Below are positions 50,382 through 60,130 of a stretch of 64,000 nt of DNA, one piece after another. The notes under the pieces were generated by a model, which saw nothing but the letters and a program-made list of their open reading frames with translations, was not told where the DNA came from and did no database searches. This DNA comes from an archaeon (lineage in GTDB: Archaea > Thermoproteota > Nitrososphaeria > Nitrososphaerales > UBA183). How positions within the stretch are numbered: the first letter of the stretch is position 1; the number at the start of each line of letters is the position of its first letter. Location: positions 81,028 through 145,027 of the forward strand of contig JAKAPI010000001.1 of NCBI GenBank assembly GCA_021807225.1, read 5' to 3'. Both the position numbers and the translations under genes were made by a program.

Positions 50382-52436
50382 TTGGCCGTCGAGATCGACT
50401 CTGAAGACCCTGAGCGTTTCTTCGTGAGGGGAAAGGGGAGGTACGTAGACGACATCAAGCTCGAAGGGATGCTCCACCTTCACGTCGTCAGGAGCCCATA
50501 CGCCAGAGCCAGGGTCATTTCCGTCAGCGGCGGAATAACCGGGAACGAGCTCAGGGCGAGCATGGAGGCGGTGGGAGAGGACGCAGGCGGGGAGGAGAAC
50601 ACGTCTGTGAGCTTCCCAGTTCTCGCGACGGAGACGGTCAACTATGTCGGGCAGCCTGTCGCCGCTGTGCTCGGAGACGACCGGTATGAAGCCGAAGACA
50701 GAGCAGACGAAGTGGACGTCCAGTACGAGCCGCTTACCCCGGTGATGGACCCTGAGAGGTCCCTCGAGTCTGGCCCCATCCACCGGCAGATGAAGGACAA
50801 CCTCGTGGCCGAGAGCGTCCTCGGGAAGGACTTCAAGGCGAACGCGCCGATCGAGCTTGAAGACACGCTCAGGATGGCCCGCATGTCCCCCAATCCTCTG
50901 GAGCCGAGGGGGTTGGTCGCGGCCTACGATGGCTCGATGCTCACGGTCTACGCCTCGACCCAGTCTGTGTTCTCATGGCGGGAGGGGCTCGCAGGGTCCC
51001 TCGGGATGCCCGAGGACAAGATCAGGGTAGTGCAGATGGACACGGGCGGGGCCTTCGGCTCCAAAGGAGGGATCTATCCGGAGTACGTGGTGGCCGCCCA
51101 CGCGGCCATGAAGACGAAGCGTCCTGTGAAGTGGATAGAGAACAGGTACGAGCACCTGATGACGACAGACCAGGGCAGGGGCGTCCGGGCGAAGATGAAG
51201 GTCTATGCCGAAAGGAACGGCAAGGTGAAGGGACTGAAGGCCGACCTGCTGATCGACGCCGGCGCATACCCCGTGGGCGGAGGGGGGTGGGTCGCGTCAT
51301 GGATTTCATCGCAACTGATCGGACCGTACTACATTCCGAAAGCGTACGCCACGTCGAGGGCTGTGCTCACCAACAAGGTGAACCTCGGTCCCTATCGCGG
51401 CGCCGGGAGGCCCGAGGCGGCGTTCTTCATGGAGCGGATGATGGACAAGGTCGCCGACGAGACAGGGCTGGACCAAGCCGAGGTGAGGATGAGGAACACG
51501 ACCACCAAGGGATGGACGACCCCGCTGGGCAGGAAGACCCCTCCGTCCAAGCCGTTCTTCAAGGAGGCGCTCAGGGCGTTCAAATATTCCAGCCGGAAGA
51601 AGAAGGAGAAGCTCGGGCTTTCGCTTTTCGTGCTCGTACCTGCCTCGTCCGGAGGAGAGTCTGCGAAGGTGGCTGTGAAGGGAGGGAGGGTGAAGGTCTG
51701 GATGGGGGGGAACTCCCACGGCCAGGGGCACGGCCTGTTCGCAAAGATGCTGGCGAGCAAGGAGCTCGGGGTGCCGGAGAACCTGATCGACTTCCAACAC
51801 ACGGACACCAGCGCGCTCTCCAGCGGGGTGGGGAGCTGGGGGAGCAGGACCGCGATGCTGGGCGGAGGGGCCGTCGTCGAGGCGAGCAGGAAGCTGAAGG
51901 CCGCGGCGAAGAAGAAACTAGGGAAGCGCTATTCGAAGGCTCGCCTTCTCGAAGGGGAGTACGAAGCAGAAGCGTTCTTCAAGCCCAAAGATTTCCTGAA
52001 CTCGCTTGGGGCGAACATGGCATCTGCACGGATCACGAAGGTTGGCATGGGGACGATAGACGAGGTCGTCTCCTACTATGACGTCGGTACCCCTCTGACC
52101 CCATACATGGTCGAGTCGCAGATAGAGGGCGGGACCGCCCAGGGACTGGGCGAAGTGATGTACGAGCAGGTCCTGTACAGCGAGGACGGACAGCTCCTCA
52201 CACCATCGATCGCCGACGCGGGGTTGATCCATTCGACCGAGATGCCGAAGGTAGTTGCGATGACGGGGACGCACAGGTCATCGCTCAAGCACGGAGCGAA
52301 GGGACTGGGCGAGAGCCCCACCATAGGGGTCCCTCCTGCAGCGACCAGGGCACTGGAGGTTGCCCTCGGGCGCAGGTTCTCATATCTCCCGATCGAGCAG
52401 GAAAAGCTCTGGGCCGTCGAACTCCCGAAAGAGTGA
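50382..52436 (+). CDS. Molybdenum hydroxylase large subunit, form II CoxL-like
   Basis: 684 residues from TTG 50382, shorter than the usual 750-800. It has the xanthine-dehydrogenase/CoxL fold: GKGRYVDDI, QMDTGGAFGSKGG and the active-site loop GPYRGAGRPEA (337-343). Form I CO dehydrogenase has AYxCSFR with a catalytic Cys; this GAGR sequence is the form II type, whose substrate is generally unknown. The C-terminal catalytic Glu is in GLGES. Gene order L-M-S with coxG and a MocA-like gene beside it matches aerobic CODH-like operons. It oxidises a small organic or aromatic compound, which cannot be named. Confidence 0.9.
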   Translation: MAVEIDSEDPERFFVRGKGRYVDDIKLEGMLHLHVVRSPYARARVISVSGGITGNELRASMEAVGEDAGGEENTSVSFPVLATETVNYVGQPVAAVLGDDRYEAEDRADEVDVQYEPLTPVMDPERSLESGPIHRQMKDNLVAESVLGKDFKANAPIELEDTLRMARMSPNPLEPRGLVAAYDGSMLTVYASTQSVFSWREGLAGSLGMPEDKIRVVQMDTGGAFGSKGGIYPEYVVAAHAAMKTKRPVKWIENRYEHLMTTDQGRGVRAKMKVYAERNGKVKGLKADLLIDAGAYPVGGGGWVASWISSQLIGPYYIPKAYATSRAVLTNKVNLGPYRGAGRPEAAFFMERMMDKVADETGLDQAEVRMRNTTTKGWTTPLGRKTPPSKPFFKEALRAFKYSSRKKKEKLGLSLFVLVPASSGGESAKVAVKGGRVKVWMGGNSHGQGHGLFAKMLASKELGVPENLIDFQHTDTSALSSGVGSWGSRTAMLGGGAVVEASRKLKAAAKKKLGKRYSKARLLEGEYEAEAFFKPKDFLNSLGANMASARITKVGMGTIDEVVSYYDVGTPLTPYMVESQIEGGTAQGLGEVMYEQVLYSEDGQLLTPSIADAGLIHSTEMPKVVAMTGTHRSSLKHGAKGLGESPTIGVPPAATRALEVALGRRFSYLPIEQEKLWAVELPKE

Positions 52437-52446
52437 GCAGAGCAGC

Positions 52447-53325
52447 ATGAACCCACCGGAGTTCGAATACGTCGCGCCGAAGACAGTTCAGGAAGCGGTA
52501 GACCTTCTCAAGGTAAGGGGAGAGTGGGCCAAAGTCCTCGCGGGCGGACAGAGCCTGATCCCGCTGCTGAAGCTCAGGCTCGCATCTCCTGCGCTTTTAG
52601 TAGACATAGGCAAGGTCCCTGGCCTCGACTACCTCGCCGAATCTGACGGGCACCTTAGGATGGGAGCCATGGTCAGGGTCGCAGACCTCAACAGGTCGGC
52701 GCTCCTGAAGAAGAAGTACCCCGCCATCCACGACGCCTCGGGGGTCATCGCTGACCCTCTCGTCCGGAACCTCGGGACAGTTGGCGGAAACATCTCACAC
52801 GGTGACCCGGCCAACGACCTCCCCGCCGTCATGCTGGCATCGGAGGGCGAGATGGCGGCGACCGGGTCTGGCGGAAACAGGGTCATCAAAGCTGAGGACT
52901 TCTTCACGGACACCTTTACCACGGCCCTCGCGCACGACGAGATCCTCACGGAGGTCCGTGTTCCAGTGCCGCTCCCGCGGAGCGGAGGAGCGTATCTCAA
53001 GGTCGAGCAGAAGGTGGGGGACTTCGCCTCCGCAGGCGTCGCGGTCCAGCTCAGCGTTGACCGCGCTTCCATGTGCACCAAGGTCGGGATAGGGCTCACG
53101 GCGGTCGGGCCCACCGCGGTCAAAGCGAAGAAGGCCGAAGAGGCGATGTTGGGGAAGCAAGTCACCGACCGCGTAGCCGTCGCCGAGGCCGCCGCGCTGG
53201 CAGCGGACGCCGCTACGCCCACATCTGACATCAGAGGGACGGCCGAATACAAGAAGAGGCTGGTTCGGTTGCTGGTCGCCAGAGGATTGAAGCGGGCATC
53301 GGAAAGGGCTGGAGGGAAGGAGTAG
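52447..53325 (+). CDS. Molybdenum hydroxylase FAD-binding medium subunit (CoxM-like)
   Basis: 292 residues from ATG 52447; the frame is open upstream into the large-subunit gene. The FAD motifs are [14 protein letters not shown] and [20 protein letters not shown]. It passes electrons from the iron-sulfur subunit to an external acceptor. It begins ten bases after the large-subunit stop and is followed after one base by the small subunit. Confidence 0.93.
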   Translation: MNPPEFEYVAPKTVQEAVDLLKVRGEWAKVLAGGQSLIPLLKLRLASPALLVDIGKVPGLDYLAESDGHLRMGAMVRVADLNRSALLKKKYPAIHDASGVIADPLVRNLGTVGGNISHGDPANDLPAVMLASEGEMAATGSGGNRVIKAEDFFTDTFTTALAHDEILTEVRVPVPLPRSGGAYLKVEQKVGDFASAGVAVQLSVDRASMCTKVGIGLTAVGPTAVKAKKAEEAMLGKQVTDRVAVAEAAALAADAATPTSDIRGTAEYKKRLVRLLVARGLKRASERAGGKE

Positions 53326-53326
53326 A

Positions 53327-53809
53327 TTGGCCGGCAAGATTCACATCTCTCTGACAGTCAACGGGAAGGAGAGGGAGGCAAACGTGCAGCCGAGGCGTCT
53401 TCTGGTACACCTCCTTCGGGAAGACCTCGGGCTCACCGGGACGCACGTGGGCTGCGACACCACGCACTGCGGAGCGTGCACGGTCATGTTGAACGGCAAG
53501 GCAGTGAAGTCGTGCACCGTCCTCGCTGTGCAGGCGGACGGGGCGGAGGTGCTGACTGTGGAGGGGCTCGCAGAAGGAGAAGAGCTGAGCGCGGTCCAGC
53601 GGGCCTTCATCGCGAAGCACGGGCTTCAGTGCGGGTACTGCACGCCTGGGATGTTGATCGCCGCGCACGCGCTGCTTCAGAACAACCCCGACCCGACTGA
53701 CGAAGAGATCAGGGATGGGATCTCGGGGAACCTGTGCAGGTGCACCGGTTACACCAAGATCATAGATTCGGTCCGCTACGCAGCCAAGATCAAGAACGCA
53801 CACAAGTGA
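53327..53809 (+). CDS. Molybdenum hydroxylase [2Fe-2S] small subunit (CoxS-like)
   Basis: 160 residues from TTG 53327. The plant-type [2Fe-2S] cluster is C43, C48, C51 and C63; the second cluster is C102, C105, C137 and C139 (CGYC, CRC). All eight ligands are present, so the electron chain from Mo centre to FAD is intact. It is the last gene of the LMS set. Confidence 0.95.
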   Translation: MAGKIHISLTVNGKEREANVQPRRLLVHLLREDLGLTGTHVGCDTTHCGACTVMLNGKAVKSCTVLAVQADGAEVLTVEGLAEGEELSAVQRAFIAKHGLQCGYCTPGMLIAAHALLQNNPDPTDEEIRDGISGNLCRCTGYTKIIDSVRYAAKIKNAHK

Positions 53810-53813
53810 GCTG

Positions 53814-54248
53814 TCAGCCGAACCTCTTCTGGATGCAGTCGAACATGTCCCGGATGATCTTCTCCGCCTGCCCCTCGAGGAGTCTCTGACCGAGCGAGGC
53901 TATCTTTCCCGCCACCTTCGCGTCAGCGGCCCACTTCATCGAGCTCCCGCCGTCTTGGGGAGCGATGTCCATGGTGGCTTCGATGTCCAGGGCGCTCCCC
54001 ATCCCCGTCCCTCTGCCGACCAGCTTCGCGTGGGAAGGCTCCCGCTTTTCCGCCACGTGGAACCTGATGGTGAAGTCTCCCCTGATGAAGGAGACCCCTG
54101 CCTTGACGACGACGGTGAACTCGTCCTGCGACGTCGTCTCTATCTTCTGGAGGCCGGGCATGCACCCAGAGAGCTGCTTGGGATCGAGAAGGGCGCCGTA
54201 CAGCTCTGATGGCTCCGCTTTGATGGCGCTGGTCCCCTCGAAGTGCAC
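53814..54248 (-). CDS. coxG: CoxG-like SRPBCC-domain protein
   Basis: 144 residues. The N-terminus FEGTSAIKAEPSELYGALLDPKQLSGCMPGL and FTVVVKAGVSFIRGDFTIRF match CoxG (carbon monoxide dehydrogenase subunit G), a membrane-recruitment or ligand-binding partner of CoxLMS-type enzymes. Convergent with the small-subunit gene, four bases apart. Confidence 0.9.
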   Translation of the reverse strand: MHFEGTSAIKAEPSELYGALLDPKQLSGCMPGLQKIETTSQDEFTVVVKAGVSFIRGDFTIRFHVAEKREPSHAKLVGRGTGMGSALDIEATMDIAPQDGGSSMKWAADAKVAGKIASLGQRLLEGQAEKIIRDMFDCIQKRFG

Positions 54249-54314
54249 GCTTCTTTCGCCTGTGGGTCAGGACGCGCCGATGTAAACGTCTTGGGGGAGC
54301 CTAGGAGGACAGGC

Positions 54315-54914
54315 TCAAGGCGTGCCTTCTGGTAAGCGTCGGAGCAGGCTCTGATACCCGGCAGGGTCGTCCACGTCGAACAACACTCCTCCGTCTTCGA
54401 CCGGGACTTCCAGAACCGCCCCTTCGCAGGCGGCTACGACCGACTTGGCGCCAACGTCCCCATGAAGCTTCATCACCGCAGGAAAGAGGCTCCTGTCCAG
54501 GATCACCGGGTTCCCTCTCCTCCCGGAGAAGACCGGCACGACCACCTTCGGCTTCGCCTTCGCGTAGCCGTCGACGAGGGCGTCGACCGTCTTGGGGGCG
54601 AGGAGCGGCATGTCCGCCAGGACCACCATCACAGCCTCCGTCCCCGCCGGAGCGGATTCGATGCCAAGCTTCAGCGAACTGCTCATGCCTTCTCGGTGCT
54701 TGCGGTTCACGACAACCGTCTCTCTCCGGAGCGCGACTTCCTTCTGGATCTCCTGCGCGTCTTCACCCAACACCACGACAACGCCTGAGACCCTGGTCCG
54801 TCGGAGAGTGTCCAGGACCCTTTCGAGCATCGGCTTGCCGTCCACCTTCATCATGAGCTTCGGTTTTCCCATCCTGACTGACGACCCTGCTGCCAGGACG
54901 ACAGCAACGACCAA
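54315..54914 (-). CDS. mocA: Molybdenum cofactor nucleotidyltransferase (MocA/MobA-like)
   Basis: 199 residues. The nucleotide-binding VAVVLAAGSSVRMGKPKLMMKV and VMVVLADMPLL motifs identify the NTP-transferase family. MocA makes molybdopterin cytosine dinucleotide, the cofactor form used by CoxL-type hydroxylases, and the gene lies beside that operon; MobA (guanine) is the alternative. It is divergent from the sulfite-oxidase-like gene. Confidence 0.87.
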   Translation of the reverse strand: MVVAVVLAAGSSVRMGKPKLMMKVDGKPMLERVLDTLRRTRVSGVVVVLGEDAQEIQKEVALRRETVVVNRKHREGMSSSLKLGIESAPAGTEAVMVVLADMPLLAPKTVDALVDGYAKAKPKVVVPVFSGRRGNPVILDRSLFPAVMKLHGDVGAKSVVAACEGAVLEVPVEDGGVLFDVDDPAGYQSLLRRLPEGTP

Positions 54915-54981
54915 GGAATCCTACAGGCTGGGCCGTCGCTATAAAGCCGGGAGGGCGGAGCGACCTCAAATACGGGCAGGT

Positions 54982-56616
54982 GTGAGAAGTCCATCCGGTG
55001 CATGGGCTGACGTGAGGCGTTCCGTCTCTCTCTTCATCTGGGGGACCGTCGCCGGGCTGGCCGCGCTGGGGGTCAACTTCCTCTTCCGGCTGGGCGGGAT
55101 AGCGGCCTTTCCTCCGGAGTCGGCGCTCTACGCCTTCCTGAGGGTGGTACCCGCGTCCATCGAGGAGCCCATGGTGCAGGAGTTCGGGGACCTTGCGGGG
55201 AAGCTGGGGCTGCTCGTGGCTACGCTCATCGCGGGGCTTGTGTACGGGGCGACATTCACGCTGTACGACAAGTTCGCGGCCTCCAGGGTCGCCGGGCACG
55301 GACTGACCAAGCTCGAGACGCTCCTCGTGATGGGGGCCGTCCCCTGGCTTGTCTTCGGACTGGCGCTCTTTCCGATAGACGGCGACTCTGCTTTCGGCGT
55401 CGCCTCCCCGTTTGCGACACCCGCTTCCACTCTGGTGTTTCCCCTGGCCCTCCTCCTGGTCCAGGGGGTGTTCGCGTGGATCGCGTCAGCCCGATATTCT
55501 CTCCCGCCCGTCCAGCAGGCGCCTGGGGCGCCCAAGCAGGACCTGAACCGCAGGGAGTTCATCGAGAAAGGAGCGATCGGGATCGTCGCTCTGGCGGGGG
55601 TGGTCATGGGAATCCTCGGCCTTGGGCAGCTCTTCCCCTCCCAACTGCAGGTCGCAGGCGGGAGCCAGCCCATCGACCTCGCAGGCGCGCCAGCGATCTT
55701 CAGCGACCCTAGACTGGCGACCCTCGTCGGCTCTGAGCTCACCCCAGACCCCGCGTTCTACAGGGTCGACATCGACCTGATCGCGCCGACGATCGACGCG
55801 TCGGGGTGGTCGCTGATGGTGGACGGCCTTGTCAGATCGCCGAAGAGTTTCTCGCTCCAGGACGTCGAGTCCTTCCCGGAAGTGACCCAGTATGCGACCA
55901 TGGAGTGCGTCAGCAACGAGCTCAACGGGAGCCTGATAGGCAACGCGAAGTGGGGCGGGACCAAGATATCAGACGTCCTCGGGAGCGCAGGAGGGACGAT
56001 ATCAGGGGCCAGCTACGTCGTCTTCTATTCGGTGGACGGCTATTCGGTAAGCATCCCGCTGGCGAAGGCGATGATGCCCGACAGCCTCCTCGCATACAGC
56101 ATGAACGACCTGCCGTTGCCCGCCGACCACGGGTATCCCCTGAGGGGTCTGATACCGGGGCTCTATGGGATGATGAGCGCCAAATGGATCGACCGCATCT
56201 CTGTGGTGGGGGCGCCCTATGACGGGTACTGGCAGACGAGGGGGTGGACGAGCAACGCGGCCGTATACACCGAGGCGTTCATAGTCCTCCCGTCTGCGTC
56301 GTCGCTGAGCATATCGCAGAGCGGAGGCTCCATCGTCATCGCGGGGTTCGCGTTCGCGGGAGAAAGGGGCATATCGAAGGTGGAGGTCAGCCTTGACAAC
56401 GGCAAGACGTGGCAGGACGCCACGCTCAAGCCGGCGCTATCGGCGCTGACATGGGTCCTCTGGGCCTACGAGTGGGTCCCGCCGGGCGCTGGAGAATACA
56501 AGGTGATAGCAAGGGCGACAGACGGGACGGGTGCGCTTCAGGTGTCCTCAGTGGAGGGGACGTTCCCCAACGGGGCGACAGGGTACGTGTCGGTCATCCT
56601 CCAGCTTTCAGATTAG
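54982..56616 (+). CDS. Membrane sulfite-oxidase-like molybdoenzyme with internal twin-arginine motif
   Basis: 544 residues from GTG 54982; GTG 55012 is also possible. A TATA-like GCTATAAAG lies at 54938-54946. Four N-terminal membrane helices (first about 170 residues) are followed by NRREFIEKGAIGIVALAG, a twin-arginine-type segment, then a sulfite-oxidase catalytic domain with the Mo-ligand Cys in ATMECVSNELNGSLIGNAKW, and a C-terminal dimerisation domain. The whole is a membrane unit with its active site outside. The substrate could be sulfite or a sulfoxide (YedY-like); the quinone or haem partner is not seen. Confidence 0.87.
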   Translation: MRSPSGAWADVRRSVSLFIWGTVAGLAALGVNFLFRLGGIAAFPPESALYAFLRVVPASIEEPMVQEFGDLAGKLGLLVATLIAGLVYGATFTLYDKFAASRVAGHGLTKLETLLVMGAVPWLVFGLALFPIDGDSAFGVASPFATPASTLVFPLALLLVQGVFAWIASARYSLPPVQQAPGAPKQDLNRREFIEKGAIGIVALAGVVMGILGLGQLFPSQLQVAGGSQPIDLAGAPAIFSDPRLATLVGSELTPDPAFYRVDIDLIAPTIDASGWSLMVDGLVRSPKSFSLQDVESFPEVTQYATMECVSNELNGSLIGNAKWGGTKISDVLGSAGGTISGASYVVFYSVDGYSVSIPLAKAMMPDSLLAYSMNDLPLPADHGYPLRGLIPGLYGMMSAKWIDRISVVGAPYDGYWQTRGWTSNAAVYTEAFIVLPSASSLSISQSGGSIVIAGFAFAGERGISKVEVSLDNGKTWQDATLKPALSALTWVLWAYEWVPPGAGEYKVIARATDGTGALQVSSVEGTFPNGATGYVSVILQLSD

Positions 56617-56666
56617 CGCCCCGGAAAGACCAAAAGAACACGCCAACTGGGACGGAGGTCAGGCAA

Positions 56667-57914
56667 ATGGCCACGAGGATAGAAGAATACACCGCGGTCG
56701 ACGACGCTCTCGCGGCTGTCCGCAGCAAGATGAAGCTCAGGATGAGGAGCGAGGTCATACCAACTTCCAGCGCTCTTGGCAGGGTCTCAGCGGCCACCCT
56801 GTCCGCACCGAGGGACGTCCCGCCCTTCGCCTCCTCGCATATGGACGGGTTCGCCGTCGTCGCAGGGGACCTGAGCGAGGCTTCGGAGGCGAGCCCGGTG
56901 GCTCTCAAGGTCGCAGGAAAGCTCAATCTCGGCGACGCTCCGCGCAGAAGGATAAGGAACGGCGAAGCGTTCCAGGTCTCGACGGGAGGAGCGATCCCCT
57001 TAGGGGCAGACGCGGTCCTACCTGTGGAACACGTGCGCCACGACGGTGACCTCCTGCATGTGAGCTCTGCTGCCGTCCCCGGGCGGCACGTGTACCGGAA
57101 AGGGGAGGAGATGACGAAGGGAGAGGTACTCGTCAGGGAAGGTCAGGTGATACGCGCCCAGCACACGGGGTTCTTGCTCGGGCTGGGGATCACGAAGGTA
57201 AGGGTGAGGGCGAGGCCCAGGGTCGCGATCGTGGCCACGGGGAGCGAGCTGACCGAAGCCACGGACCCAAAACCTGGGAAGATCCGGGACAGCCACTCGC
57301 CATACTTCCGTTCTCTGTTCAGCGTGCTCGGATGCGACACGATGGGGCTCGGCATCGTGAAAGACGACCCGAAGCTTGTCGGCGCCGCGCTCCGAAAGGG
57401 GCTCGCGCGGGCTGACTTCGTGGTCACCCTCGGCGGAACCTCCGTGGGCAAGGCCGACGTCGTCGAATCAGCTCTGACCTCCCTCAACCCCGACGTGCTG
57501 GTGCACGGGATCAAGATGGACAGGGGGAGGGTCGCGGGGGTCGCGGTCGTCGGCGGCAGGCCCGTGCTCATGATGCCCGGGCCGGTCCAAGGAGCGATGA
57601 ACGCTCTGATCCTGTTGGGCGCGCCGGTGGTAGGCTGGCTGTCGGGTGCTGTCGAAGAGCGGGCAAAGGACGTGGCTTGCGTCCTCGGAGGGGAATGGGA
57701 CGCGAGGGGGCGTTTCTCGGACTTCAGGAAGGTGGTTTACGTCAGGCTGAGCAGAGGGTCTCCGGCTTCGGCCGAGCCGCTGCTCGGAGAGACCGAGTCG
57801 TTCAGGGTCCTCGCCGAGGCCGACGGCTATGTGATAGTCCCAGAGAGCGTGACCCACATGTCCAAAGGGGACCTCGTGTCAGTGAAGCTGTTTCCTGGGT
57901 TCTCTTTCGCCTAG
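56667..57914 (+). CDS. moeA: Molybdopterin molybdenumtransferase MoeA
   Basis: 415 residues from ATG 56667, preceded by a GGAGGTC ribosome-binding site at 56654-56660. Motifs: DVPPFASSHMDGFAVVAGD, STGGAIPLGADAVLPVE, VAIVATGSEL, the MoCF-fold TLGGTSVGKAD and MPGPVQGAMNALI. It inserts molybdate into adenylylated molybdopterin. It overlaps the convergent moaE by four bases. Confidence 0.94.
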   Translation: MATRIEEYTAVDDALAAVRSKMKLRMRSEVIPTSSALGRVSAATLSAPRDVPPFASSHMDGFAVVAGDLSEASEASPVALKVAGKLNLGDAPRRRIRNGEAFQVSTGGAIPLGADAVLPVEHVRHDGDLLHVSSAAVPGRHVYRKGEEMTKGEVLVREGQVIRAQHTGFLLGLGITKVRVRARPRVAIVATGSELTEATDPKPGKIRDSHSPYFRSLFSVLGCDTMGLGIVKDDPKLVGAALRKGLARADFVVTLGGTSVGKADVVESALTSLNPDVLVHGIKMDRGRVAGVAVVGGRPVLMMPGPVQGAMNALILLGAPVVGWLSGAVEERAKDVACVLGGEWDARGRFSDFRKVVYVRLSRGSPASAEPLLGETESFRVLAEADGYVIVPESVTHMSKGDLVSVKLFPGFSFA

Positions 57915-58348
57915 CCCCTGATGGGATCTCCTTTGACCCACGCACCCTTCCCGCTGACGTAAGCCTCCTTTTTCCAAAGCGGGAGCGAGCGCTTCACGGT
58001 GTCGATCGCGTATCTGCACGCCTCGAAAGCTTCCGCCCTGTGCGGCGCTGAGACGGCGACTGCGACGCTGATGTCCCCTATGCCGAGCTTGCCGTAGCGA
58101 TGGACCATCGATATCTTCCTCACAGGCCACTTCGCTTTCACCTCGCCTTCTATCTGGACCATCCTCTTCTCCGCCATCTCCCTGTAGACCTGATACTCCA
58201 GTCCCCTGACAGGCCTCCCTTCGTTGCTGTTCCTGACCGTCCCCAGGAAGAGCACGGTCCCACCGGCCGCCGGGTCGGTGACGGATGCGAGGACTCGGGC
58301 CGGGTCTATCGGCGCGGTGGTGATCCTGCTCTTGGTCGCCATCTTCAC
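57911..58348 (-). CDS. moaE: Molybdopterin synthase catalytic subunit MoaE
   Basis: 145 residues with GGTVLFLGTVRNSNEGRPV, MVHRYGKLGIGDISVAVAVSAPHRAEAFEACRY and the catalytic VKRSLPLWKKE (Lys residues). It transfers two sulfurs from MoaD thiocarboxylate to precursor Z. Overlaps moaD by four bases. Confidence 0.94.
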   Translation of the reverse strand: MKMATKSRITTAPIDPARVLASVTDPAAGGTVLFLGTVRNSNEGRPVRGLEYQVYREMAEKRMVQIEGEVKAKWPVRKISMVHRYGKLGIGDISVAVAVSAPHRAEAFEACRYAIDTVKRSLPLWKKEAYVSGKGAWVKGDPIRG

Positions 58349-58593
58349 CCTCCGGCCACCGGCGGGAGGAATCCCACCTTGTCCCCGTCGCGCAGCCTCG
58401 TCCCAGCGGGGACTACTTCCACGTTGACTGAAAGCTTGGACGAGCCCATGACCGCCTTGAGCTTGGGATGGAGCTTCAGCGCAGCCTGCACAAGGTCCTC
58501 CACGGACGCCCCTTCGGGAAGCGACAGCGTTTCAGCGGGGGTCGCCGCAAGATCCCTCGCAGATGCGAAATAGAGCGCCCTGACTTTCATCAC
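58345..58593 (-). CDS. moaD: Molybdopterin synthase sulfur carrier subunit MoaD
   Basis: 82 residues, beta-grasp ubiquitin-like fold (MKVRALYFASARDLA) with the C-terminal VGFLPPVAGG, whose terminal Gly-Gly is thiocarboxylated. It lies between moaA (four bases upstream) and moaE (overlap). Confidence 0.94.
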   Translation of the reverse strand: MMKVRALYFASARDLAATPAETLSLPEGASVEDLVQAALKLHPKLKAVMGSSKLSVNVEVVPAGTRLRDGDKVGFLPPVAGG

Positions 58594-58597
58594 ACCC

Positions 58598-59599
58598 CTA
58601 TCCTCCTATGGCGTTCATGTTACGCGGCTTCGCCCATCCGTCCTTCACCCAGGGCATGTAGCCTACCCCGTCGGGCTTCTTCCAGACCGCCTTCAGGATC
58701 AGGTCTGCCACCTCTGCGTCGCTCGCGCCGCCTCTGACGAGGCTCCTGATGTCGTGATATTCCGTGTCGAAGAGGCACGACAGGAGCTTCCCGTCAGCTG
58801 TGAGCCTCAGCCTGTCGCAGTCGTCGCAGAACGGGTCGCTCATCGGCGTTATGAGGCCGATCTCCCCCTTGCCGTCCTCGAACTCCCAGAGCGAGGACGT
58901 CTCTGCGCTCCCCCGCCCCTTCGAGAACGTGGGATACCTGGCAGACACCCTTTCGATGATCTCCTTGCCGCTCACGACCCTGTCGCCGCTCCAGATCCCC
59001 AGCCCGTCCAGGGGCATGAACTCGATGAACCGGATGGCCATCCTCCTCTCCCTCGCATACTCTACCAGCTCCAGCAGCTCGTCGCTGTTGAACCCCCTTA
59101 TCGCGACGGAGTTTACTTTGACCGGCCTCAGGCCCACGTCGAGCGCCCGGTCGATCCCCTTCAGCACTCGCGGGAGCGCGTCGACCCCTGAGATCTGCTT
59201 GAACCTGTCGCTCCTCAGGCTGTGAAGGCTAACGGTCACCCCCCGGAGCCCGGCTCGGCGGAGGGACTCGGCTTTCTGCTCGAGGAACCAGCCGTTCGTG
59301 GTCATGTCCACGCTTCTGACCCCTTCTATCCTGCAGAGGTCTCCCACAAGGGACTCCAGGCCAGGCCTGAGCAGAGGCTCTCCTCCGGTCACCCTGATCT
59401 TCTCGATGCCGAGCCCCGCGAGTATCCTCGCTACCCTGCCTATCTCCTCGAAGGTCAGTATCTCCTCCTGTTCGATCCAGCTGATCTTGTCCTTCTCCGG
59501 CATGCAGAAGAGGCATGCGAAGTTGCACCTGTCGGTCACGGAGATCCTGAGCTTCTTCGCGATCCTCCCCTTCCTGTCGATGAGCTTCCTTTCAGACAA
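58598..59599 (-). CDS. moaA: GTP 3',8-cyclase MoaA (radical SAM)
   Basis: 333 residues. The N-terminal SAM cluster is C25, C29 and C32 (CNFACLFC); the C-terminal substrate cluster is FCDDCDRLRLTADGKLLSCLF. VTGGEPLLR is also present. It converts GTP to the cyclic intermediate completed by MoaC. The C-terminus ends in Gly-Gly, as in the family. Divergent from moaC. Confidence 0.96.
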   Translation of the reverse strand: MSERKLIDRKGRIAKKLRISVTDRCNFACLFCMPEKDKISWIEQEEILTFEEIGRVARILAGLGIEKIRVTGGEPLLRPGLESLVGDLCRIEGVRSVDMTTNGWFLEQKAESLRRAGLRGVTVSLHSLRSDRFKQISGVDALPRVLKGIDRALDVGLRPVKVNSVAIRGFNSDELLELVEYARERRMAIRFIEFMPLDGLGIWSGDRVVSGKEIIERVSARYPTFSKGRGSAETSSLWEFEDGKGEIGLITPMSDPFCDDCDRLRLTADGKLLSCLFDTEYHDIRSLVRGGASDAEVADLILKAVWKKPDGVGYMPWVKDGWAKPRNMNAIGG

Positions 59600-59665
59600 G
59601 GAGAAGCGCCGAAGGCCCCGCTTCAGGTAAAAACGTTCCTGACCGGCAGGGAGAAGCTATAACGG

Positions 59666-60130
59666 GTGGAGGCAGGATTAGATGGCGTGACCTTCCACCA
59701 GGTGGACGTCTCCAAGAAGCTCGTGGTGTACCGCGAAGCGGTCGCCGCCGGAAGGATAAGGCTCAAGCCCGCCACCATCGAGAAGGTCAGGAAAGGGAAG
59801 CTGGAGAAGGGGGACGCGGTGGCGCTGGCCGCCGTGGCGGCCATCACCGGTGCCAAGAAGACCCCCGACCTCATCGCATTATGCCATCCGCTCAAGATAG
59901 AGGAGGTCAAGCCGTCCGTGAAGGTGGGGGACGGCTGGGTGGAGGTGACGGTCAAGGTCGTGGCGCACGAAAAGACGGGGGTCGAGATGGAAGCGCTCAC
60001 CGCTGTCGCCGCGGCGCTCCTGAACATCTGGGACGTGACGAAGGCCTACGAGAAAGACTCTGACGGGCAGTATCCCGGTACCGCCATCGAATCGATACAT
60101 GTCATCAGGAAGGTGAAGAAGGCGCAGTGA
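59666..60130 (+). CDS. moaC: Cyclic pyranopterin monophosphate synthase MoaC
   Basis: 154 residues from GTG 59666. The active-site segments are KTPDLIALCHPL and EMEALTAVAAALLNIWDVTKAYEKD. It completes precursor Z after MoaA. Overlaps moaB by four bases. Confidence 0.95.
   Translation: MEAGLDGVTFHQVDVSKKLVVYREAVAAGRIRLKPATIEKVRKGKLEKGDAVALAAVAAITGAKKTPDLIALCHPLKIEEVKPSVKVGDGWVEVTVKVVAHEKTGVEMEALTAVAAALLNIWDVTKAYEKDSDGQYPGTAIESIHVIRKVKKAQ

Noticed and set aside
50975..52081. A 368-codon frame inside the CoxL-like gene
   Set aside because: Arg/Gly-rich +1 shadow of the real frame, with no conserved motif.
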